Assembly: GCA_021151835.1 (NCBI GenBank) | Contig: JAGKWO010000050.1 | Coordinates: 1 to 28,571, forward strand | Source of the DNA: Gammaproteobacteria bacterium | GTDB lineage: Bacteria; Pseudomonadota; Gammaproteobacteria; Pseudomonadales; Cellvibrionaceae | Direction of reading: 5' to 3' | Length of the DNA stretch: 28,571 nt | In this document: positions 17,223 to 25,017 of the stretch, piece after piece | Layout: each line of letters opens with the position of its first letter | Numbering within the stretch: the stretch's first letter is position 1 | The notes under the pieces: model-generated | Told to the model about the DNA's origin: nothing | The model's database searches: none | The model's input: the letters and a program-made list of their open reading frames with translations, nothing else | Position numbers and translations under genes: made by a program

Positions 17223-19439
17223 ATGATGCATACGGGACATTCCACGCTGCGCAAAACCGCTGAATCCATCGCACACGCCACGGTTGTAGACCCACTGCAA
17301 GATAATGCACCGCCACTGCAAACGCCTATCGCCCGTCCCCGTTTAATAACGCGCACACCTGATTTGCGCAGTGGCGATGAAGCAAACATGCGCCGCACAC
17401 TACGCAACTATTTCCTCGATACATTTACTACTTATGAATCACTGTTCGAATGCCTTGCAAGTGATCAGGCCTTCTACACTAAATCGATTAGTTTGCGTCA
17501 TCCCCTTATTTTTTATTACGGCCATACGGCAACTTTCTTCGTCAATAAATTATTGCTCACGCGCATGATCAGCGAGCGCCTTAACCAGCGTTTTGAATCC
17601 ATGTTTGCAGTAGGCGTGGATGAAATGAGCTGGGATGACCTTAACGATGGAAATTACCAATGGCCCACACCGGCTGAAGTAAAAGCGTACCGCGATCAGG
17701 TGCGCGCACTGGTGGTGGATCTTATCGATAATGCGCCCTTGCAATTACCGGTGGATTGGAATAATCCCTGGTGGGCGATCATTATGGGGATTGAGCACGA
17801 GCGTATTCATTTGGAAACATCCTCAGTATTGATTCGCCAGCACAAACTGGAATTTGTAAAAAAATCACCGGAGTGGCAACCCAACCGAATCAGTGGTGTT
17901 GCGCCGGCAAATGAATTAGTAATGGTAAATGCCGGACAGGTGCAATTAACGAAAGATAAAACCAATCCTTTTTATGGTTGGGATAATGAATACGGTTTTC
18001 ACCAAGCGGATGTGCCCGCATTTGACGCGGCAAGATTTTTGGTGAGCAATCAGGAATTTTTGCAATTTGTAGAGGCGGGCGGTTATTTGAATTCCCATAA
18101 CTGGGAAGAAGAAGGCAAGGGATGGCTTGCATTTACCAAGGCCCAGCACCCAACATTCTGGGTCAAGAAAATAAATGGCTGGTATTTGCGTTTAATGACG
18201 GAAGAAGTTGCCATGCCTTGGGATTGGCCGGTAGAAGTCAATTACCACGAAGCGAAAGCGTTCTGTAATTGGAAAAAATCTGAAACCGGAATGTCGGTGC
18301 GTTTACCGACCGAAGATGAATGGTATCGCCTGTATGATGATGCCAACGTGAATGATGTTTCTGAACAAATTGCCACGGCTAATATTCATTTGGATCACGG
18401 CGCCTCTTCCTGCCCGGTCAATCAATTTGCCCACGGACGATTTTTTGATGTGATAGGAAATGTGTGGCAATGGACTGAAACGCCGATTTACCCTTTTGAT
18501 GGTTTTGAAGTTCATTCCATCTACGATGATTTCACTACACCGACATTCGACGAGCGCCATAATTTAATCAAAGGTGGCTCCTGGATTTCCTGCGGCAATG
18601 AAAGCCTGCGTTCATCGCGCTATGCTTTCCGCCGCCACTTTTTTCAACATGCGGGGTTCCGCTATGTTGTCTCCGGAGAAATAAAAACTGTGCCCAGTTC
18701 CCATTACGAAACCGATAAACTAGTGTCGGAATATGCAGAATTCCACTACGGCGATGAATATTTTGGTGTGCCCAATTTTTCCAAAGCCTTGGTCGATTTG
18801 GCGATAAACGTTTTAGTCGATAAGCCGACACGCAACGCATTGGACCTGGGGTGTGCTACCGGGCGTGCAACATTTGAACTGGCCCGCTATTTCGATAAAG
18901 TCACCGGCGTGGATTTTTCTGCACGTTTTATCAATCTCGGTGTGCAACTCGCTAATGGTGATACCTTGCGTTACACACTTGCCGATGAAGGTGAACTGGT
19001 CTCTTATAAATCGCGTTCACTTGCCGATCTGGGTTTAGTGGAGACCCAAAATAAAGTTGAGTTCGCGCAAGGCGATGCCTGTAATCTCAAATCTGTTTTC
19101 ACTGGTTATGATTTTATTCTGGCGGCTAATCTTATTGATCGCCTGTACAATCCCGCGAAATTCCTCAATGCCATCCACGAGCGCCTGAACATTGGTGGCG
19201 TCCTTATGCTCGCATCACCCTACACATGGTTAACTGAACATACGCCACGTGAAGATTGGGTGGGTGGATTTAAAAAAGATGGTGAAAGTTTTACCACCCT
19301 GGACGGGTTACATGGATATTTGGGTAAACATTTCCGTTTAATACACGGCCCGCAGGAAGTGCCGTTCGTGATCCGTGAAACCAAACGGAAATTCCAGCAT
19401 ACATTGTCTGAAGTAACAGTTTGGGAGCGAATTAACTAA
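17223..19439 (+). CDS. ovoA: 5-histidylcysteine sulfoxide synthase / 4-mercaptohistidine N1-methyltransferase OvoA
   Basis: OvoA is a non-haem iron enzyme that couples histidine and cysteine with O2 to 5-histidylcysteine sulfoxide, and later methylates the imidazole to complete ovothiol A. The 738-residue product has all three parts: a DinB-like N-terminal domain with iron ligands His101 (YYGHTATFF), His192 and His196 (HERIHLE, the HxxxHxE motif), a formylglycine-generating-enzyme-like domain with DVIGNVWQWTETP and NLIKGGSWISCGNESL, and a C-terminal SAM methyltransferase with LDLGCATGRATFEL (from residue 540). AGGAG precedes the tandem ATGATG. The lyase OvoB that releases 4-mercaptohistidine is not in the window. 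A strong terminator follows, so it is probably monocistronic. Confidence 0.95.
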   Translation: MMHTGHSTLRKTAESIAHATVVDPLQDNAPPLQTPIARPRLITRTPDLRSGDEANMRRTLRNYFLDTFTTYESLFECLASDQAFYTKSISLRHPLIFYYGHTATFFVNKLLLTRMISERLNQRFESMFAVGVDEMSWDDLNDGNYQWPTPAEVKAYRDQVRALVVDLIDNAPLQLPVDWNNPWWAIIMGIEHERIHLETSSVLIRQHKLEFVKKSPEWQPNRISGVAPANELVMVNAGQVQLTKDKTNPFYGWDNEYGFHQADVPAFDAARFLVSNQEFLQFVEAGGYLNSHNWEEEGKGWLAFTKAQHPTFWVKKINGWYLRLMTEEVAMPWDWPVEVNYHEAKAFCNWKKSETGMSVRLPTEDEWYRLYDDANVNDVSEQIATANIHLDHGASSCPVNQFAHGRFFDVIGNVWQWTETPIYPFDGFEVHSIYDDFTTPTFDERHNLIKGGSWISCGNESLRSSRYAFRRHFFQHAGFRYVVSGEIKTVPSSHYETDKLVSEYAEFHYGDEYFGVPNFSKALVDLAINVLVDKPTRNALDLGCATGRATFELARYFDKVTGVDFSARFINLGVQLANGDTLRYTLADEGELVSYKSRSLADLGLVETQNKVEFAQGDACNLKSVFTGYDFILAANLIDRLYNPAKFLNAIHERLNIGGVLMLASPYTWLTEHTPREDWVGGFKKDGESFTTLDGLHGYLGKHFRLIHGPQEVPFVIRETKRKFQHTLSEVTVWERIN

Positions 19440-19456
19440 TTGTGATTGCTGGTATC

Positions 19457-19490
19457 AACGGCAAACTACACCGTGTATTTTGCCGTTTTT
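19457..19490 (+). terminator. Rho-independent terminator after ovoA
   Basis: AACGGCAAA (19457-19465) pairs perfectly with TTTGCCGTT (19479-19487), and an inner TACA/TGTA extension closes a short loop after one mismatch. A T-run (19486-19490) completes the terminator 17 bases after the ovoA stop codon. Confidence 0.88.
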
Positions 19491-19613
19491 CAAGTTTGGT
19501 TAGCGTGTGTAATTTGCAACTGGCCTGATTTATCCAGTTGATCTTTGTACTGACAAAATCCCGCATTAATCCCTGCTATCCTTTTTTGATGTTCAATCAG
19601 GTAAAGGATAAAA

Positions 19614-20162
19614 ATGAAAACCCAATATTACACCGCCTCAAGTCTCGATGGCTTTATTGCTACGCCGGATCACTCCCTGGATTGGTTATTTCCATTAGCG
19701 GATATTAACCAATCCAGTTATCCCGAATTTATTGCGCAGATTGGCGCCATAGCGATGGGAGCGTCAACGTATGAATGGACCATGCGCAATTCCGACGCTG
19801 TTGCCGCAGAAACTGGATCTGCGTGGCCCTATACACAACCCGTTTGGGTTTTTACCCACCGTGAATTACCTGCCATTACAGAAAATATTTATTTCGCCCA
19901 AGGGGATGTTCGCGCTGTTCATCAAACAATGAGCGCCGCAGCAAAAGGTAAAAATATTTGGATTGCTGGTGGCGGTGGCCTTGCCGCCCAATTTTTTGAT
20001 GCAGGCTTACTGGATGAAATGATTATCCAGATTGGCTCCGTTACCCTGGGAAAAGGTCAACCGTTATTTCCCCGGCAGGTATTAAATCCTGTAATGAGAT
20101 TGAAATCAGTGCAACAGATGGGCGAGGGGATGGTGGAGTTGCGTTACGATATTGTGGTCTAG
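19614..20162 (+). CDS. RibD C-terminal/dihydrofolate reductase-fold protein
   Basis: The 182-residue product is of the RibD_C/DHFR-fold family, NADPH-binding reductase-like proteins found singly in many bacteria. Evidence includes the N-terminal strand and turn YYTASSLDGFIATPDHSLDW, the central GAIAMGASTYEW, VWVFTHRELP, and the glycine-rich stretch NIWIAGGGGLAAQFFDAGLLDE, followed by LGKGQPLFP. The substrate is not indicated by the sequence, and single-domain members should not be equated with folate or riboflavin enzymes. AAGG precedes the ATG at a suitable distance. It follows the ovoA terminator and so needs its own promoter, which I could not place with confidence. Confidence 0.9.
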   Translation: MKTQYYTASSLDGFIATPDHSLDWLFPLADINQSSYPEFIAQIGAIAMGASTYEWTMRNSDAVAAETGSAWPYTQPVWVFTHRELPAITENIYFAQGDVRAVHQTMSAAAKGKNIWIAGGGGLAAQFFDAGLLDEMIIQIGSVTLGKGQPLFPRQVLNPVMRLKSVQQMGEGMVELRYDIVV

Positions 20163-20237
20163 ACTTGCAGGAGCCAGTGAAAAATTCTATCGGGTATAAC
20201 AATATTGCTTCCGCGTTAATTGCATAAGGGGAATTTC

Positions 20238-21578
20238 ATGGAAAGGTACGTTACCAGAAAGTGTTTCATCATGATGTGTACTGCGCTCTTGATTCTGTGT
20301 GCTGCCGCAATCACTTCAGCGGAAGAAAAATTACCTGATGCAATTGAGAGCGATCCCGGTAAATTAGGGTGGATGATTGGCTCTCCACCACCGGATAATC
20401 GCATCATTCGCTTTGATGATGGAAGTTATTTTAAATTTCCCCAACTGCGTTGGAGCGTATCCAATTTCCGGCAATTAATGCCTACGGTAAATGTATCGCG
20501 CGGTGTGGGTGCGCCTTCTGAATTAAAGCAAAAAATAGATGGAAATATTAATCAGCTAACATTTCTACCCATAAATTCAAAGCAGCCTATGACTTGGGAT
20601 GCATCGTTGTTGGCGAATTACACGGATGGAATCATTGTTTTGCACAAGGGCACTATTGTTTACGAGCGCTATTTTGGCGTGCTCGGGCCAGAGGGGCAGC
20701 ATGGTGCCATGTCTGTGACGAAAACATTTGTAGGAACCCTGGCGGCAATGATGGTCGCAGAGGGCTTACTCGATGCAAATAAAAAAATAGCTGAGTATAT
20801 CCCGGAACTTGCCAAATCCGCTTTTGGTACTGCGACGCTACGGCAGGTAATGGATATGACAACAGGCATTCGTTTCCGGGAGGATTATGCTGATCCCGCT
20901 GCTGAAGTCTGGGCTCATGCCGCAGCGGGTAATCCGCTACCTAAACCAAAAGACTATACGGGGCCACGATCTTATTATGAATTTCTGCAAACAGTACAAG
21001 CAGAAGGTTCCCACGGTGATGCATTCCATTATCGCACTGCGAATACCGATGTATTGGGATGGGTATTGGCAAGGGTGAGCGGACGCTCCGTTGCACAATT
21101 GTTATCCGAACGGATCTGGCGAAAATTGGGCGCGGAACAAGATGCTTATATGTCAGTGGATTCCACCGGAACACCTTTTGCGGGCGGTGGATTAAACACT
21201 GGTTTGCGCGACCTTGTACGGTTTGGTGAAATGATTCGTAACAATGGAATTTATAACGGCCAGCAAATTGTTCCATCAACAGTTATCGATGATATTCGGC
21301 GTGGTGCCAGTAAAGAAGATTTTACCAAAGCCGGATATACACAATTAACCGGATGGAGTTATCGCAACATGTGGTGGGTTACCCACAATAAACATGGCGC
21401 ATTTATGGCGCGCGGTGTTCATGGTCAGGCTGTGTATATCGATCCCACTGCCGAGATGGTAATTGCCCGATTCGCAAGTCATCTGATCGCAAGCAATTCC
21501 GCAAATGATCCGACATCACTACCAGCATATGATGCTGTAGGAAAATATTTACTTAAGCGGGATAAAGCAAAAAAATAA
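20238..21578 (+). CDS. Exported serine hydrolase, class C beta-lactamase/NylB-like family
   Basis: The product (446 residues) starts with a Sec signal peptide, MERYVTRKCFIMMCTALLIL and on to a likely cleavage after TSA, before EEKLPD. The active-site motif is SVTK (Ser159, Lys162, in GAMSVTKTFVGTLA). The second catalytic element is Tyr265 in HYRTANTDVLGWV, and HGQAVYIDP near the C-terminus is the KTG-equivalent. The NTDVLGWV block is typical of 6-aminohexanoate-dimer hydrolase-like members; the true substrate is not known. The ATG at 20238 has AAGGGG six bases upstream. An in-frame TTG at 20220 overlaps that ribosome binding site and is not preferred. It is the last gene before the accessory region. 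Confidence 0.88.
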   Translation: MERYVTRKCFIMMCTALLILCAAAITSAEEKLPDAIESDPGKLGWMIGSPPPDNRIIRFDDGSYFKFPQLRWSVSNFRQLMPTVNVSRGVGAPSELKQKIDGNINQLTFLPINSKQPMTWDASLLANYTDGIIVLHKGTIVYERYFGVLGPEGQHGAMSVTKTFVGTLAAMMVAEGLLDANKKIAEYIPELAKSAFGTATLRQVMDMTTGIRFREDYADPAAEVWAHAAAGNPLPKPKDYTGPRSYYEFLQTVQAEGSHGDAFHYRTANTDVLGWVLARVSGRSVAQLLSERIWRKLGAEQDAYMSVDSTGTPFAGGGLNTGLRDLVRFGEMIRNNGIYNGQQIVPSTVIDDIRRGASKEDFTKAGYTQLTGWSYRNMWWVTHNKHGAFMARGVHGQAVYIDPTAEMVIARFASHLIASNSANDPTSLPAYDAVGKYLLKRDKAKK

Positions 21579-21620
21579 AGGGCTCAAGCCTATCTGTGCC
21601 TAAGCCCACAGGCAGTTAAT

Positions 21621-21824
21621 TTAATTGCGCGGTTTTAACGCTCGCAGGAAAAATACAGAAAATAGAACAATAAAAATTAAATTGAACGGCGAGGGTTCAG
21701 GCGTTAGTGGAAGCTTGTTTATTATCTTTGTTCTAAATAAATTTTGTTGTAAACGCCACCCATGACGCTCAATGTGATCGAAAAGTGCATTTACATAATT
21801 AGATGAGAATCTACGGTCACGTAG
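21621..21824 (-). pseudogene. 3' gene remnant ending in a PEP-CTERM-like tail
   Basis: On the minus strand, 67 codons are open between stop codons (TAA at 21825-21827 and at 21621-21623) but contain no ATG, GTG or TTG. The translation reads like protein: NALFDHIERHGWRLQQNLF in the middle, then TPEPSPFNLIF leading into a hydrophobic helix VLFSVFFL and a basic end RALKPRN. PEP followed by one hydrophobic segment and a short basic tail is the layout of PEP-CTERM sorting signals. It is best read as the 3' end of a decayed gene; chance cannot be excluded. Confidence 0.4.
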
Positions 21825-22060
21825 TTACTGCAAAGTGGAGAATGGCTCGCCTTGCCAGATGTGGAAAACTGCTCCCGGGCTTTGCACGTGCACTAACGCT
21901 ACTGACCAGAGTTCCCTTTAAATTGAAAGCTCGTTTCATACTGTCTCAGTGAAACCTGCGTCAATGGCGTCCCCGGCGGGAATAGAACAGACACTTAACC
22001 CATTGATTAATAACAAAATAGTAAAGTTTTAACCCCTCAAAATATACAAAGCGACATACA

Positions 22061-22094
22061 CCGGTTCTATTCTCGCTTTGGGAATTAGAACCGG
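22061..22094. repeat. 9-base inverted repeat in the junction region
   Basis: CCGGTTCTA (22061-22069) is mirrored by TAGAACCGG (22086-22094) around a 16-base spacer. A related string GGGAATAGAAC occurs near 21980. No T-run follows, so termination is not indicated. It could be a remnant of a mobile element end or a structured RNA; no further support was found. Confidence 0.45.
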
Positions 22095-22498
22095 GGAATC
22101 TTGCCCTGCAACACCCGGAATGGCGGTGAAGCGGTGGCGTTGAAATGTGCTGTAATTCGCGTTTTATGGAATATTGGCTATGCTTCCTTAGAACGTATGG
22201 GACTACTTTGGCTTCGCTTGGCACCCCCCTACGGAACCGATTCACCGGATGACTTGGTTTTCCCGCTGCTTCTGTTCCTCTTCGTGCGCATCCTCGCTCC
22301 AAAACCCATCAAATTTGAATAAATCCGAATAATTTTTTCACCTGATATTTGGTCTATCCAGCCCAGATGCTGCGTGGCTTTGACCAGGTGAATGAGAGTG
22401 AATAAAAACACACACGTAAAGAGCGCGGGCGGGGCGGGGGCCTGATTGCGCGCAAGAAACAAATTCTGCTAATGGTTATTTGAAAAGTTGAGGATTGT

Positions 22499-25012
22499 AT
22501 GAGTGAAGTTGAAGAGTTTTCTACAAGGGTGATACTTGCCCACACGTTGTATCCAAAAAACCAAAACCCTTCACACGGTTTTATTAGGCCACTGTGTGAA
22601 ATCATTGATGGAAAGCTGGTTCCAATAGATGAAAAGAATTTTTGTCAGACAAAAAAAGTTTTTATAACGAAGGGGTATTCGCTGCTTGAGGAGCGATATT
22701 CTAATCAACAAGCTTTCAAAATTACAATTCATCTTAGTGAAAAGCAGAGTGAATTTATTGATATATCCGAGGCGTGCAAATATGTAGCGACGTTTGAACG
22801 AGCTGAGGAGATAAAGCCAAAAGATTTTTTCCAAATATTATCGTGTGACCTTCCAAACCCTAATGAAAAAGTATTAATTTCAAATTCTGTCCCGAATACA
22901 AGGTTTATTTTTATAGAGCAAAAGGAAAAGTTATATGGCCCTTTTAAATGGAAAAGTAAAAATGTCGACAATGAAATTTTATTAGAAATTGATTTCGTAG
23001 ACTCACCATTACCTAAAGTTAATCTTGCTCAATATCAAATATATGAAATACCTGTTGACTCATCAATGGTGTTTGCTTCTGAAATTGAAAAATCTGATCC
23101 TCCTAAGAAGATTGCTCAAGGCTTAGACTTCTTGAAAAACCAGCAGTACCTTGATTATGCATCAGATAAGGAAATTTTATCATACTGCTTACGGCTTCAA
23201 GATAGTGTGGGAAAATCAATAATAGGAAAGAAGGCTAGCGATGATCTTGTGGCAGCTTTATTAAAATTACCAAAAATAAATCAACCTCTTAATCAATCTA
23301 GATTGCAAAAGTTACCATCAATTGTCGAATCATTGGCTAATGAGCAAGAAGCTATTAAGAATTGGATAGGGGCTTCCTTATCGTTAGATTCTAATAAGGA
23401 TTATATAGCAACATTCATCAATGAAAATGAACCAAGGTTTTTGGAGGCTCTGAAAAAGGAAAGAAAGGAAATTATTGAAAAAGAATTTTCCAATATAGAG
23501 AGAAAAGTAAAGGAGCAAACCGAAAAGCTTAACTCTGTTGAGAATGATTTGATAAAGGCCATCTCGGAATTGGAAAAAGCCAAGGAGAAGGCTAGAAATG
23601 AAGTTTCATTAGAGGAGGCAGCAAAGCAAATAGATGGAAAAATTCAAGAAAAATCAAATGAATTAGCGGATCTGCAAGAGAGAATTAATTCCATTTATCC
23701 CGACATTGATCAAATTGAAAAGTTGGTAAAACTTAAAAAAGAATCTGAATACTATGAGGTTCATAATCAAAAGTTAAGGGACGCTAATCAAAATTTAATT
23801 TCTGAAAAAGAAAAAATACTTACTTTGAGTCAGCAGGCTGCTGAGTCACTTCAATCTAGGCTAATGGAATTTAAACCATTTGTTGATGCGATTAATGGAA
23901 GCCATTACCCAGAGGATAACGATTTCAAGGACATCTATGTAAAAACGCAAGAGATTCCTGATATGGAATCTTCTCATGATCAAAGAAAATATATCGCTGA
24001 GTGTGTCCAAGAAAATCTTAAAGCGGAAGGGAGAGATCTCGATTTTTCGGAGGTCGTTAATTTATTAGTAACTACCCAGCAGTCATTCATAACAATCTTT
24101 GCTGGGCTACCTGGGCAGGGAAAAACATCGCTTGCTAGATTGGTAGCAAAATCTCAAGGAATAGAATCGAGGCTTCAGGATATAGCTGTGGCAAGAGGTT
24201 GGACTTCTCAAAAAGAACTTATCGGTTATTTTAATCCCTTGTCAAATAGGTTTCAGGCATCTAATACTGGATTGTTTGCGTTTTTAAAATCTCTAAATAA
24301 GGAAAACGATAAAGACCGTGGTATGGCTTACGCCCTTCTTGATGAGGCTAACTTAAGTCCCATAGAGCATTATTGGTCATCTTTTATGGGAATGTCCGAC
24401 GGCAATGGGGACTTTAAATTGAAGCTTGGAAACGAATACTTGAAAATTCCTCAAAATTTGCGTTTCATTGCCACAATTAATTATGACACAACTACAGAGA
24501 TGTTAAGCCCTCGTGTTTTAAACCGAGCGCCAATAGTGTTATTAGAAAATTCTTTAATTTCAAGTGATTTACCTAGTCAAGCGTTTAATAACAAGCTGCC
24601 TATTTCATTTGACGTAATGGAAAAACTATTCGGTGTTGAAAATAATATACCTGCATTTTCGGCATCTGAAGAGCATGCATATAATGAGATTTTAGCTGTT
24701 CTCAATAGTAACGATCCGGACTTGGGACGGCCAATTGTTATAAGTCAAAGAAAGCAAAAGTCTATACATTTTTATTGTGATAAGTCGAGATCTCTTCTTG
24801 CGCAAGATGGTGACAATGCCGCGTTAGATTTTGCAGTTATGCAACATGTTTTGCCATTAATTAGTGGGTCTGGTGCGCGGTTTAAGGAAAAGTTAAAGCG
24901 TCTATCTGATATTTTTGCTGTTCATGAACTGGAAAAATCGAAAGCATATATAAACAAAATAATATCTTATGGTGATCAAGATCTTAATACATATGACTTT
25001 TTTTGTTGGTAA
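22499..25012 (+). CDS. Coiled-coil McrB-like AAA+ NTPase of a restriction-type system
   Basis: The 837-residue product has an N-terminal region of unknown fold (about 1-310), a long coiled coil (about 315-455), and a C-terminal AAA+ domain. The AAA+ part has Walker A GLPGQGKTS (536-544), Walker B ALLDEANLS (Asp615, Glu616), sensor-1 ATINYDTT (Asn661, Asp663) and an arginine-containing LSPRVLNRAP. This resembles McrB, the motor of type IV restriction, but canonical McrB reads MNTADRS where this one has INYDTTT. Followed after 5 bases by a DUF2357-type nuclease, it recalls the coiled-coil nuclease tandems described among McrBC relatives. A good AGGA site lies just before the ATG. Base use is AT-rich compared with genes to the left. 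GTP versus ATP use cannot be read from the sequence. Confidence 0.82.
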   Translation: MSEVEEFSTRVILAHTLYPKNQNPSHGFIRPLCEIIDGKLVPIDEKNFCQTKKVFITKGYSLLEERYSNQQAFKITIHLSEKQSEFIDISEACKYVATFERAEEIKPKDFFQILSCDLPNPNEKVLISNSVPNTRFIFIEQKEKLYGPFKWKSKNVDNEILLEIDFVDSPLPKVNLAQYQIYEIPVDSSMVFASEIEKSDPPKKIAQGLDFLKNQQYLDYASDKEILSYCLRLQDSVGKSIIGKKASDDLVAALLKLPKINQPLNQSRLQKLPSIVESLANEQEAIKNWIGASLSLDSNKDYIATFINENEPRFLEALKKERKEIIEKEFSNIERKVKEQTEKLNSVENDLIKAISELEKAKEKARNEVSLEEAAKQIDGKIQEKSNELADLQERINSIYPDIDQIEKLVKLKKESEYYEVHNQKLRDANQNLISEKEKILTLSQQAAESLQSRLMEFKPFVDAINGSHYPEDNDFKDIYVKTQEIPDMESSHDQRKYIAECVQENLKAEGRDLDFSEVVNLLVTTQQSFITIFAGLPGQGKTSLARLVAKSQGIESRLQDIAVARGWTSQKELIGYFNPLSNRFQASNTGLFAFLKSLNKENDKDRGMAYALLDEANLSPIEHYWSSFMGMSDGNGDFKLKLGNEYLKIPQNLRFIATINYDTTTEMLSPRVLNRAPIVLLENSLISSDLPSQAFNNKLPISFDVMEKLFGVENNIPAFSASEEHAYNEILAVLNSNDPDLGRPIVISQRKQKSIHFYCDKSRSLLAQDGDNAALDFAVMQHVLPLISGSGARFKEKLKRLSDIFAVHELEKSKAYINKIISYGDQDLNTYDFFCW

Positions 25013-25017
25013 TTAAA

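Larger units (their letters stand above)
21579..22498. other. Gene-poor junction between chromosome-like DNA and accessory island
   Basis: About 920 bases carry no convincing intact gene on either strand. They contain a minus-strand start-less open stretch resembling the end of a protein, a 9-base inverted repeat, and immediately before the next gene a G/C-run rich segment. No tRNA, integrase, IS element or clear direct repeat could be seen. The short open frames here (for example 22101-22322 plus and 21961-22302 minus) have no recognisable protein character. The region may hold decayed genes and the promoter for the island. Confidence 0.6.

Noticed and set aside
22070..22150. Integron attC site in the junction region
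   Set aside because: Core sites of the GTTRRRY/RYYYAAC type could not be paired convincingly around the inverted repeat.
21961..22322. Open frames of 113 codons (minus) and 73 codons (plus) in the junction region
   Set aside because: No ribosome binding site or family-like sequence. The plus frame has a hydrophobic end, but this is not enough to call a gene.
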